64,000 nt of DNA from Thalassospiraceae bacterium LMO-JJ14. Its GTDB lineage: Bacteria > Pseudomonadota > Alphaproteobacteria > Rhodospirillales > Casp-alpha2. The stretch is taken from NCBI GenBank assembly GCA_021555105.2, contig CP134604.1, forward strand, positions 3,076,501 to 3,140,500, in the 5' to 3' direction. Shown in pieces: positions 25,053 through 33,205 of this stretch. Both the position numbers and the translations under genes were made by a program. A model generated the notes under the pieces. The model had not been told where the DNA came from. It did not search any database and saw nothing but the letters and a program-made list of their open reading frames with translations. The first letter of the stretch is position 1. Each line of letters starts with the position of its first letter.

Positions 25053-26732
25053 ATGGCCAGCTTTCCTTCTACGACAGAACCGCAAGAGAACACTTGGGTT
25101 AGCGTAAAGCGTCAACAGACCCGCGAGCTAGATTCTCTGCCGATCATCGACCGTTCGCTGATCGATTACAGCAGGTATCATCAATTTATCGGCCATGCGG
25201 GCGTGAAGTACTCGATGGCGGTGCAGGCCACACGCGGTTGCCCGTACCGGTGCTTTTACTGTGACATCTATAAAACCACAGAATTCCATTTCCGCCGCTC
25301 CGATGAAAACCTGATCGATGAAATCAAGGTTCTCGCCGATCTCGGCGTCAAACGCGTTGAGTTCATCGACGACATATTCAACGTCAATTCCAAACAGTTC
25401 ATCCGCTTCTTTGAATTCGTGATCAAGAACAACCTGGACATGAAGTTCTTCTTCCCGACCGGCCTCAAGGGCGATCTGCTGACCAAGGACATGATCGACT
25501 TGATGGTGGAAGGCGGCTCAGTCGGTGTAAATCTGTCGCTCGAACACGCTGCGCCACGCATGCAGGAAGTCATGCGCAAAAACCTGAATGTCGATGTGCT
25601 GCACGAGAACCTGACGTACATCGCCAAGAACTATCCTCAAGTCATCATTACCCTGAATGCGATGCACGGGTTCCCGACGGAAACCGAAGATGAAGCCAAC
25701 ATGACGCTGGACTTCATCAAGAGTATCAACTGGATCGACTTCCCGTATCTGCACAATGTCCGGATTTTCCCGGGCACCGAATTGGAGCATTTCGCCCTCG
25801 AGGTCGGTGTGCCGCGTGAGATTATCGAGGCGTCACAGGATATGTCGTATCACGAGATCGCCCCCACGCTGCCGTTCTCACGTGAATTCACATCGGGCAT
25901 CCGCACCAAGTTCGTCCGCGACTATGTGCTGAACAAGGACCGCCTCAAAAGCGTTATCCCTCGCCAGCTCGAGCAGTTCAGCGTCGAGGAGCTGGACCAG
26001 AAGTACAACAGCTACTTCCCGACCAAGCGGATCACATCGCTTGCCGACGTGCTGAAGCTTGCCGGCCTTAAGTGGGAAGACGTCAAACCCGCCAAACAGT
26101 TTGATGAGGCAGATGTTGCAATCCCCAACATCTACTCGGATTGCAAAGAGAAATTCTCCGCACCGAAAAACCACAAGCCGGAAATCGATCTCCTGCTGAT
26201 CGACATGTCGTCCTATTTCAGCGATGACTTCGATAATCGCGAATACAATGTACTGGAACCGCCGCTCGGCCTGATGGCTCTGCAATCGTATGTGGATCGG
26301 GCTCTCGAAGGACGTGTCAGCGCCAAGTTGACCAAATCCCGCATTGATTTCGACAGCTTTGAAGAGCTGGTTGCCATGATCCGCGAACGCAACCCCGATC
26401 TTATCGGCTTCCGCGCCATGACGTTCTACAAAGGCTTCTTCCACGATGCCATCAAAGCCATTCGCGATGCCGGGATCGACACCCCGATCATTGCCGGCGG
26501 CCCGTATCCGACAGCATCCTACGAAGAAGTTCTGGCGAACGACGGCGTCACCATGGTTGCCATCGGCGAAGGTGAACAGACGCTTGTCGATGTCCTGCAG
26601 ATCATGCTCGAAAACGGCAACGAGCTGCCGGATCAGGAGCAACTCAAGACGTTGCCGGGAATAGCCTTCAAGATGGATATGATCCCGGGAACGGCGGCAC
26701 GCGGCCAAGAGCAAATGCACGCGCTTACGTAA
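25053..26732 (+). CDS. radical SAM protein with C-terminal B12-binding domain (swapped order)
   Basis: About 559 residues from the ATG at 25053, which has GGAGAAA just before it; a TTG at 25011 would add 14. It opens with a linker (TRELDSLPIIDRSLIDYSRY) that normally joins the B12 domain to the radical SAM domain, then RGCPYRCFYC (about residues 60-69) with the three cluster cysteines. The B12-binding fold comes last: PPLGLMALQSYVDRAL (about 410), AGGPYPTASYEEVLAN and VAIGEGEQTLVDVLQ, ending LPGIAF. In the usual family the B12 domain is N-terminal, and the linker here sits at the opposite end. The cobalamin-histidine motif is not evident. Likely a methyltransferase or rearrangement enzyme of the glycan or acyl pathway; substrate unknown. 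Confidence 0.78.
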   Translation: MASFPSTTEPQENTWVSVKRQQTRELDSLPIIDRSLIDYSRYHQFIGHAGVKYSMAVQATRGCPYRCFYCDIYKTTEFHFRRSDENLIDEIKVLADLGVKRVEFIDDIFNVNSKQFIRFFEFVIKNNLDMKFFFPTGLKGDLLTKDMIDLMVEGGSVGVNLSLEHAAPRMQEVMRKNLNVDVLHENLTYIAKNYPQVIITLNAMHGFPTETEDEANMTLDFIKSINWIDFPYLHNVRIFPGTELEHFALEVGVPREIIEASQDMSYHEIAPTLPFSREFTSGIRTKFVRDYVLNKDRLKSVIPRQLEQFSVEELDQKYNSYFPTKRITSLADVLKLAGLKWEDVKPAKQFDEADVAIPNIYSDCKEKFSAPKNHKPEIDLLLIDMSSYFSDDFDNREYNVLEPPLGLMALQSYVDRALEGRVSAKLTKSRIDFDSFEELVAMIRERNPDLIGFRAMTFYKGFFHDAIKAIRDAGIDTPIIAGGPYPTASYEEVLANDGVTMVAIGEGEQTLVDVLQIMLENGNELPDQEQLKTLPGIAFKMDMIPGTAARGQEQMHALT

Positions 26733-26762
26733 ACCCTTTGAATTACGGTTTGCGACTACACC

Positions 26763-27842
26763 ATGCTCAAACCCTTATCGCTCAAGACACTGCCTGACGT
26801 CGCCGAGTTGGCTGCAAAGGTCTTCAAGCCCGGCTACATCTCGCTGCGTCCCGACTTCTTTGAGTGGCAGTTCGAAAAAGCTGCTGAATTATTCGGTGAC
26901 GGCAGCGATGGCGGCACGTGGATCAGCACGGACGACAATGATCGCGTCACCGGCATCTGGCTCTCGTCTATTCAGCCGATGTGGCTCGAAGGCAAGCCGT
27001 TCATGGGCTCGTGGGGGCATGACTGGTATGCCGACCCCGATATGATGGGCGGCGCGCTCCCGCTAATCATCGACCAGATTACCGCGCGTGGTGTATTCGG
27101 CGGTATGGGCGCCGGGATCGATTCCGTCGCCATCAAATCGCGTATCTTCAAATATCAATGGGTCGAGATGCGGCGCCTGTTTGGCGTGATCGATCCCGTG
27201 CAGACGCTGACGATGGTCAAAGGCGCACGGCCGAGTGCAAAGCTCTATCTGCGGATGATCTCCAAGTACCGGGATTCCTCATCCGTCGAAGCCAGCAAAA
27301 TCGACACTTTCGATGCCGCTTATGACGATGTCTGGGCGGCGATGCGCGACACCATCAGCTTCGGCACCAACCGGACCCAGGAATATATGAACTGGCGTTA
27401 TCGCGACAATCCGTTCATCGATTATCTACGCTATCGCTTCGACACACCGGACGGCCCGGCTTATTTCGTTTGGCGCTATGAAAAGTATGGCGATGCACCG
27501 CGTGTCGCCCGGATCGTCGAGGCCATCGGCTTACCTTCGGCCATCGCCGCGGCATATCCGGCGCTTGCGTCGATCCTTGCCGGCGATGACGTCGCGTTCT
27601 GCGATTATTACGGCACCCACGGCGAAACGATTTCAGGGCTGCTGTACGGCGGCATGCGGCAAATCGTGACGCTTGAGGAGTTTGATCTGCCCCGGTTGTT
27701 TTCGCCACTTGCCGATGATTTTCGCAAAACCATCAATCTTTCCGTTATCGTCACGCCGGAATATGACAAACCCTGGCTGTATGACATGAACAAGTGGCTG
27801 GTAACAAAGGGCGACGGCAACCAGGACCGCATCAATCCCTGA
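26763..27842 (+). CDS. GNAT-fold acyltransferase-like protein
   Basis: A 359-residue cytoplasmic protein. A central segment, TQEYMNWRYRDNPFIDYLRY (about residues 205-224), matches a motif common in large GNAT-like proteins of polysaccharide loci. The N-terminal part (MLKPLSLKTLPDVAELAAKV, FFEWQF) reads like a GNAT domain and GSWGHDWYADP would lie near its acyl-CoA site. It may transfer an acyl group, possibly one carried by the ACP encoded upstream, to an amino sugar; this is inference from context. It begins 30 bases after the radical SAM/B12 gene and converges on the transketolase operon with 13 bases between ends. Confidence 0.6.
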   Translation: MLKPLSLKTLPDVAELAAKVFKPGYISLRPDFFEWQFEKAAELFGDGSDGGTWISTDDNDRVTGIWLSSIQPMWLEGKPFMGSWGHDWYADPDMMGGALPLIIDQITARGVFGGMGAGIDSVAIKSRIFKYQWVEMRRLFGVIDPVQTLTMVKGARPSAKLYLRMISKYRDSSSVEASKIDTFDAAYDDVWAAMRDTISFGTNRTQEYMNWRYRDNPFIDYLRYRFDTPDGPAYFVWRYEKYGDAPRVARIVEAIGLPSAIAAAYPALASILAGDDVAFCDYYGTHGETISGLLYGGMRQIVTLEEFDLPRLFSPLADDFRKTINLSVIVTPEYDKPWLYDMNKWLVTKGDGNQDRINP

Positions 27843-27855
27843 GAAGACTAGCGCC

Positions 27856-28821
27856 CTACCCCAGCGCAGACTTGATGTCCCTGGCAATGAGCGCCGGTGT
27901 CAGGCCGTTAAATTCCAGAATATCGACATAAGCACCAGACTTGGCATAGGAATCGTCCAGGCCCAAAATCAGTTGCGCCGGGGCTTTGTCGATGGCCGAT
28001 TTAACCTCGGCAACGGCACTTCCCAGACCGCCGATCTTAGTATGCTCCTCGACGGTGACGATCAGTTTATGCGTGCCGCAAAGTGCTGTGATCTCGTCCC
28101 GGTCAATCGGCTTGATGGTATGCATGTTCACAACCGCTGCGGAAATCCCGTCTTCGGCAAGGTGTTCCGCCGCTTCAAGCGAAGCATTGACCATGGTGCC
28201 GGTGGCGATAATGGCAACATCGTCGCCGTCGCGCAGGCGGATGCTTTTCCCGATCTCGAAGTCATAATCGTCTTCGTAGACCATCGGGTTGGGCGTGCCG
28301 CCCGTCAGGCGGATATAGACGGGGCCCGGTGCATCCAGCGCGGCAGCCAGCGCCTTCAATGTTTCTCCGCAATCCGCCGGCGATAAAACCGTCAGATTGG
28401 GGATCGCCCGCATCACCGCCAGATCTTCGATACAGCAGTGCGAGTAGCCGAGTTGACCAAGCACAACGCCGCTGGCCAGACCGACAAATGTCACCTTGTG
28501 CTGCATATACCCCAAATTGACTTTGATCTGTTCACAACAGCGCATGGTCTGAAACGGCGCGAATGTCGCACAGACGGTATTCATCCCTTCGCTGGCGAGA
28601 CCCGCCGATATGGCCATGACGTTCTGCTCGGCGATGCCGACTTCCAGGTATTTTTCCGGGAAGGTCTTGCGGTAGCGGTCGAGGCCGGCCGACGTCGATG
28701 TATCGGCAGCCACGACGATCAGGTTGTCGCGGTCTTCCGCCATTTGCAGCAGGCCTAACCCGAAAGCCGCCCTGGACCCGATCCGCGACCATGCCTTCGC
28801 ATTGCGCTTGTCGATCTTCAT
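27856..28821 (-). CDS. transketolase-like subunit, C-terminal half (pyrimidine-binding)
   Basis: A 321-residue protein covering the pyrimidine-binding and C-terminal domains of transketolase. EVGIAEQNVMAISAGLASEG (about residues 56-75) contains the Glu that activates thiamine diphosphate, and LTVLSPADCGETLKALAAAL and later VEEHTKIGGLGSAVAE are typical. It forms a two-subunit enzyme with the product of the next gene; their reading frames overlap by 4 bases. Split transketolases outside central metabolism move two-carbon ketol units in sugar or secondary pathways. Here it sits in an operon with acyl activation and reduction genes. Confidence 0.88.
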   Translation of the reverse strand: MKIDKRNAKAWSRIGSRAAFGLGLLQMAEDRDNLIVVAADTSTSAGLDRYRKTFPEKYLEVGIAEQNVMAISAGLASEGMNTVCATFAPFQTMRCCEQIKVNLGYMQHKVTFVGLASGVVLGQLGYSHCCIEDLAVMRAIPNLTVLSPADCGETLKALAAALDAPGPVYIRLTGGTPNPMVYEDDYDFEIGKSIRLRDGDDVAIIATGTMVNASLEAAEHLAEDGISAAVVNMHTIKPIDRDEITALCGTHKLIVTVEEHTKIGGLGSAVAEVKSAIDKAPAQLILGLDDSYAKSGAYVDILEFNGLTPALIARDIKSALG

Positions 28822-29663
28822 GACGCATCCTCCCGGACGACGCCCAGTTCCTCGAGGCCTGCCTCGTATTGAATTTTCGTCAGAACCTTGTGATGCCAGT
28901 CGTTGTCACCCTCGGAGAACGAGAAGCCCTTGCCCTTGACCGTATGCGCGACAATGCACGTCGGCTGTTCGCCTCTGGGTGAAGTCAGCGCTTCCAGCAA
29001 GGCGCCGACATCATGACCGTCGATCTCCAGCGTACGCCAGCCGAAGGTGCTGAATTTCGCTGCGATATCACCGATCGGCATGATCTCTTCATTGCTGCCG
29101 GTCTGCTGAAATGTGTTCCGGTCGACAATGGCGACCAGGTTGGACAACTTGAAATTCGGCGCTGCCATGATCGCTTCCCAGTTCGACCCCTCGTTCAGTT
29201 CGCCATCGCCCAGGATCACATAAACGCTATAATCTCTGTTCCGCCGTTGTCCGGCGACCGCAACACCAATACCGAGCGAGAGCCCCATGCCGAGGCTCCC
29301 CGTTGAAAATTCGATACCTTTCTTGCGGTTCATCACCGGGTGGCCGAGCAAAATACTGCCGGTGGTCTCGAAACTCTGAATTTCCACTTGGCTGAGCAGG
29401 CCGATCTCGGCAAGTGCCGCGTAATACCCCAAACAACCGTGCCCCTTGGAGAGGATAAAGCGGTCGCGCGCATCCCATTCCGGGTTCTTCGGGTCATAGC
29501 GCATTACGGCGCCGAACAGCGACGCCATGATATCGACGATCGAGAGGCCGCCACCGAAGTGCGAACTGCTTGCGCCTGCGGCCAGCGACATATCCAGGAT
29601 CGTGCGGCGCATATTCCTGGCCATGTTCTCGACATGGGCTTTCTGCTCATTCATGGCATTCAT
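28818..29663 (-). CDS. transketolase-like subunit, N-terminal half (diphosphate-binding)
   Basis: A 281-residue protein with the thiamine-diphosphate site GDGELNEGSNWEAIMAAPNF (about residues 152-171) and FILSKGHGCLGYYAALAEIG (about 68-87), as in the first domain of transketolase. A catalytic-site histidine region, GHDVGALLEAL and HTVKGKGFSF, is also present. With the following subunit it would make a heterodimeric ketol transferase. An ATG one codon set later (MNEQ) is an alternative start. The gene follows the SDR by 5 bases. Confidence 0.88.
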   Translation of the reverse strand: MNAMNEQKAHVENMARNMRRTILDMSLAAGASSSHFGGGLSIVDIMASLFGAVMRYDPKNPEWDARDRFILSKGHGCLGYYAALAEIGLLSQVEIQSFETTGSILLGHPVMNRKKGIEFSTGSLGMGLSLGIGVAVAGQRRNRDYSVYVILGDGELNEGSNWEAIMAAPNFKLSNLVAIVDRNTFQQTGSNEEIMPIGDIAAKFSTFGWRTLEIDGHDVGALLEALTSPRGEQPTCIVAHTVKGKGFSFSEGDNDWHHKVLTKIQYEAGLEELGVVREDAS

Positions 29664-29668
29664 TCCGG

Positions 29669-30424
29669 TTACATTCCTCCATCCACGCTGAGCACCTGAC
29701 CGGTCATATAGGATGACAGGTCCGAAGCCAGAAACAGCGCCGCGCCGGCAATTTCCAAGGGTTCGCCGAGCCGCCCCAGCGCCGTGCCCGCCAGCGTCGC
29801 GTCAATTGCAGCGTCTTCCGTGCTGCCCCGCATCATATCCGTTTCCGTCAGGCCCGGCGCGATGGCATTGACGCGGATGTTTACCCCGCCCAGCTCTCGC
29901 GCCATGACTTTCGTCGCGGCAATAAGCGCCGCCTTGCTGGCGGCATATGCGGCACGTCCCTCGTTACCAAACACGGCCGCGCTTGAGGAAATGTTGATGA
30001 CGCTGCCCGATTTGTTGCGGAGCATCGCGCGCATCAGCGGTTGCGAGAAACCCATCTGCGAGATGAAATTGATATCCATCATGTTCCTGAACGTTTTGGC
30101 GGGTGTCATCAGAAAACTCGCGGTTTCAATCGCACCGGCATTGTTGACGATGACATCGATGGGAATCTTGTCGGCCAGAATTGCTTTCGTCGCCGCTTTC
30201 ACGGCAGCTTCGTCGACGAGATCGAAATACACCGGCTCGACCCTGACCTTGTGCTGAGTGGCCAGGTCACCAACGAAGCGCTCGAATTCATCCGTTTGCG
30301 TGCGTGCGCAAGCCCAGACATTCGCTCCCTCGGCGGCAAACAGCGAAACAATGGCCTGCCCGATACCACGGTTTGCGCCGGTAACGATTGTATTCTTGTC
30401 TTTCAGAAGCATGTGCGTTTCCAT
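29669..30424 (-). CDS. short-chain dehydrogenase/reductase (FabG-like)
   Basis: About 251 residues. It has the nucleotide-binding TGANRGIG (near residue 12), the NNAG structural motif, the catalytic serine in SVINISSSAAVFG and the YAASK catalytic pair, and ends with LASDLSSYMTGQVLSVDGG, all as in FabG-type 3-oxoacyl-ACP reductases. A GTG at 30439 that overlaps the FabZ-like stop is an alternative start. Given the ACP and FabZ-like neighbours it may reduce a 3-oxoacyl chain, but reduction of a sugar ketone or of the transketolase product is equally possible. Confidence 0.85.
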   Translation of the reverse strand: METHMLLKDKNTIVTGANRGIGQAIVSLFAAEGANVWACARTQTDEFERFVGDLATQHKVRVEPVYFDLVDEAAVKAATKAILADKIPIDVIVNNAGAIETASFLMTPAKTFRNMMDINFISQMGFSQPLMRAMLRNKSGSVINISSSAAVFGNEGRAAYAASKAALIAATKVMARELGGVNIRVNAIAPGLTETDMMRGSTEDAAIDATLAGTALGRLGEPLEIAGAALFLASDLSSYMTGQVLSVDGGM

Positions 30425-30435
30425 TCTTCGGCCAG

Positions 30436-30927
30436 TCACCCGCTCACTCTGAACTCTTCAATGATTTCCGGCAGGATCAGCGAGAATTCCGCACGGCACG
30501 CCAGTTCCCCGGCGACGGTGCCGGTACCTTCGAGCTTAGCAAGTCCGCGCTTGAATGAAATGACCCGTGTATCGATATCGAAACGATCCCCGGCAAGCAC
30601 CTTGCGCTTGAAGACCAGCTTGTCGGCTTTCGTCAGATAGCAGACTTTCCCCTTGTTGCCCGGCAGCGTCACCAGCGCAAGGGCCGACATCTGTACCAAC
30701 GCTTCGATCTGCAGCATACCGGGCATGTTCGGGTCGCCCGGAAAATGGCATTCGAAGAACCAGTCCGTCGACGCCAGATTCTTGTATCCGCGCGCACTCA
30801 CCCCGGGCACTACTTCCTCGGCAATATCGATCATAAGATAGGGAAAGCGGTTCTTCTGGTAGGCAAGAATATCATCCAGTTCCAGTCTGAGAGCGCTCCC
30901 CGCTCGTCCGGCATCATCTGTTTCCAA
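30436..30927 (-). CDS. FabZ-like 3-hydroxyacyl-ACP dehydratase
   Basis: A 163-residue hot-dog-fold protein. FECHFPGDPNMPGMLQIEAL (about residues 57-76) contains the catalytic His and Glu in the arrangement of FabZ (HFPGxPxMPG...EA). FPYLMIDIAEEVVPG matches the N-terminal strand. It is not the housekeeping fabZ, which lies between lpxD and lpxA, but a pathway copy between LuxC-like and SDR genes. Likely acts on a 3-hydroxyacyl group held on the cluster ACP. Confidence 0.82.
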   Translation of the reverse strand: METDDAGRAGSALRLELDDILAYQKNRFPYLMIDIAEEVVPGVSARGYKNLASTDWFFECHFPGDPNMPGMLQIEALVQMSALALVTLPGNKGKVCYLTKADKLVFKRKVLAGDRFDIDTRVISFKRGLAKLEGTGTVAGELACRAEFSLILPEIIEEFRVSG

Positions 30928-30939
30928 TGGCCAGCCTCC

Positions 30940-32139
30940 TTATAAAATACTGATCACACGTGAAAGCTGGCGAACGATATCATTGCCGTCCCAGACCAGA
31001 TCCATCTCCAGCGCCCGGCCGACAGGCACCAGACGATCGAAACCGACAAGCCGCTGGCCGACAACGAACGATGACAGTTCGTCCTTGGAGAAACCAAAAT
31101 ACGTCAAGGTCTGGAACTTCGGGCGAATGGCATCGACGATATCGTCGAGCGCCGCAACCGTGTACTCGAAAAACATTCCGTACCGCCCGCGCGCCGTCTC
31201 AAGCTCAGCCGGCAACGCATTCAAATTCAGCCGCACCACATCTATACCGTCGCTGACGATATGCGTTACTTCGTTGACGTTGATGACAGAGGACATCGTC
31301 GCCACCAGCTTGTCGACCGCCTGTCCCGCCTCAAGTTCATAAGTCCTACCTACATACTGTCTCACCGCCGGCCAGAACCGTTCACCGGCGGCATCCGGAT
31401 TATCGCCCGTCCAGATAACGATCTGTGGAGATGAACAGGCATTCTGATCCAGTACATAGGTGTCATTGAAAAAATTGCGGGCCAGACGGTTCATATCCTC
31501 ATCAGGCAAGCTCAGAACGCTTTCGGCATTCAGCACACACAATGAATAGCGGTCGCCAAAGCACAGATCCATGCACCGGCTGGCGGCGGGGATAGCGCGG
31601 ATTTCATTCACCGTCGCATCGCCGCCCCAAATGACGCGGGCATCGGCAAGCGCGGAAAAGCCGGCCGTGATTGCGCTGCCGCGCGGATAGCTGACAATTG
31701 CCGTTTCCTGCGCAAGTTCGGCAAAACGGTCTTCGCTCAGCACATCGCGAATGGCGTCGATCAGGGCAATTGCCTGTGGCGCAAGTGCCGACGGCACCCG
31801 GACAACGTTGGCATTCCCGGCCAACAGCCCCATGACGAGTGAGAATGCGAAATTCACCGGCACATTCGAGGGTGCGATGTGAAACGCAAGCCCCCGGCCA
31901 AGGCGAACCTGTCCGTCATCGTATGCCTGTTTCAGACGCGTGAGGTTTGCCTCGCGGCACCAAAACGCAAATGTCGCCAGATCGGGATAGGCCTTGGTCG
32001 CGGCGCGCCCGCGTAGCAGCTTCGAAAGCGCGCCTATGAATTCACACGCCAGCGCATCGAACGGCGGACGCGGCCGCGCCGACAGAGACGGGCCGCCTAC
32101 AAGGTAATCGACGCCTTCATCAGGAAGTGAACGTATCAC
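30940..32139 (-). CDS. LuxC-like acyl-CoA/acyl-protein reductase
   Basis: A 399-residue aldehyde-dehydrogenase-fold protein of the LuxC family. The probable active cysteine is C235 in LDQNACSSPQ; HIAPSNVPVNFAFSLVMGLL (about residues 87-106) and IPAASRCMDLCFGDRYS fit LuxC. LuxC reduces an activated fatty acyl group to the aldehyde with NADPH. Its start overlaps the LuxE-like gene by 20 bases, repeating the LuxC-LuxE partnership of bioluminescence operons, yet no luciferase genes are present. The aldehyde would therefore serve another purpose, such as an acceptor for the transketolase. Confidence 0.85.
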   Translation of the reverse strand: MIRSLPDEGVDYLVGGPSLSARPRPPFDALACEFIGALSKLLRGRAATKAYPDLATFAFWCREANLTRLKQAYDDGQVRLGRGLAFHIAPSNVPVNFAFSLVMGLLAGNANVVRVPSALAPQAIALIDAIRDVLSEDRFAELAQETAIVSYPRGSAITAGFSALADARVIWGGDATVNEIRAIPAASRCMDLCFGDRYSLCVLNAESVLSLPDEDMNRLARNFFNDTYVLDQNACSSPQIVIWTGDNPDAAGERFWPAVRQYVGRTYELEAGQAVDKLVATMSSVINVNEVTHIVSDGIDVVRLNLNALPAELETARGRYGMFFEYTVAALDDIVDAIRPKFQTLTYFGFSKDELSSFVVGQRLVGFDRLVPVGRALEMDLVWDGNDIVRQLSRVISIL

Positions 32140-33205
32140 TGCACCCCCTTACTTCTGCTTGGCGCACACGGCCATGAATAGCAAATGTCTTGCCGAGCCT
32201 GCCGCATGGGCAGTCGTCAACACCGAGCCATTCGCCGATGTCTTCCGTAATCAGGACATGGCCTGGATAACTGGACGGCAGCAGCGAGACCAATTCGACG
32301 AGCCCTTTTTCGCCCTGTCCGCATTCCGAGAAATCGTTCCCCCGGATCACGATATCGGAAAAGATCGAGCTGTGCAGACGCCCGGCTTCGCATTCCATGA
32401 AAATCGAGCCCGTCTGTTCGACCATGCCGTAGTAATTATGCACCCGCTCGATCCCGGTAACGTCGGCCAGGCGCGCCTTGAAAGCGTCATTGTCCACGGC
32501 GATGTCGGCCAACTTCTTCCAGCCGCCGCCATGTATCAGAATGCCTTGTTCGAAGGGCAGCTTCAGTCCCTTCTCCGCCAGCGCTTCGATCAGGTGCAGA
32601 AAGACGATCGACGTAAAGCCGAAAAGCAGTACCGGTCCGCCTTTGTGCTTCTCAGAAAACGCTTCGATCGCGGCCATATCCAGCGCCATGTTTTCATCTA
32701 GGGCATAGGTCACATCGCGCCCGAACATGGAAAACCCGATGATCCCCGCCCCCCGTGCTGAAAAATGCCGGCGGTCCTTGACCACCGAAGCGGAATCGAT
32801 CACCAGCATCGGCAAGCGTTGCGGACCGATGAAATCACCGACGATCTTCGACAGAACCTTGGTCTGCATGACTGCCGCCGTTTGATCGAGAAATATTTTC
32901 GAGACTGCTTGTCCGGATGTGCCGGACGACGTCAGGGTTTTGACGATATCGGCAGGCGGCACGCTCATCAGCTCGAAATCCTTGAACAGGCGAACCGGAA
33001 GATATGGATATTCGCGCGTCGTATGCATAACCGACGGATCGAACCCGAGTGCATCGAGGATACGCCGATATTGCCCGCACCCTGCGTAATGATGGCGCGT
33101 CAGATCGCCAAGCGCCTCGCCGAACAGGCTGTCCTTGTCCGGTTGGGCCATTGAAAATGGCGGCAGATCAATGACGGCGGCAAGATCAAACATATCGTGC
33201 GCCAT
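32120..33205 (-). CDS. LuxE-like acyl-protein synthetase
   Basis: A 361-residue member of the LuxE/PaaK adenylating family. TLTSSGTSGQAVSKIFLD (about residues 89-106) is the ATP/AMP-binding loop, VIDSASVVKDRRHFSARGAG and HNYYGMVEQTGSIF (about 258) follow, and CPCGRLGKTFAIHGRVR lies near the end. LuxE activates a fatty acid as acyl-AMP and hands it as a thioester to the LuxC reductase. It overlaps both neighbours by 20 bases, implying coupled translation of ligase, LuxE and LuxC. A separate AMP ligase next door suggests either two acids or two steps, activation to the ACP and transfer to LuxC. Confidence 0.85.
   Translation of the reverse strand: MAHDMFDLAAVIDLPPFSMAQPDKDSLFGEALGDLTRHHYAGCGQYRRILDALGFDPSVMHTTREYPYLPVRLFKDFELMSVPPADIVKTLTSSGTSGQAVSKIFLDQTAAVMQTKVLSKIVGDFIGPQRLPMLVIDSASVVKDRRHFSARGAGIIGFSMFGRDVTYALDENMALDMAAIEAFSEKHKGGPVLLFGFTSIVFLHLIEALAEKGLKLPFEQGILIHGGGWKKLADIAVDNDAFKARLADVTGIERVHNYYGMVEQTGSIFMECEAGRLHSSIFSDIVIRGNDFSECGQGEKGLVELVSLLPSSYPGHVLITEDIGEWLGVDDCPCGRLGKTFAIHGRVRQAEVRGCSDTFTS

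Noticed and set aside
30940-33205. Bioluminescence (lux) operon
   Set aside because: LuxC- and LuxE-like genes are present, but no luxA, luxB or luxD; neighbours are transketolase and fatty-acid-type genes.
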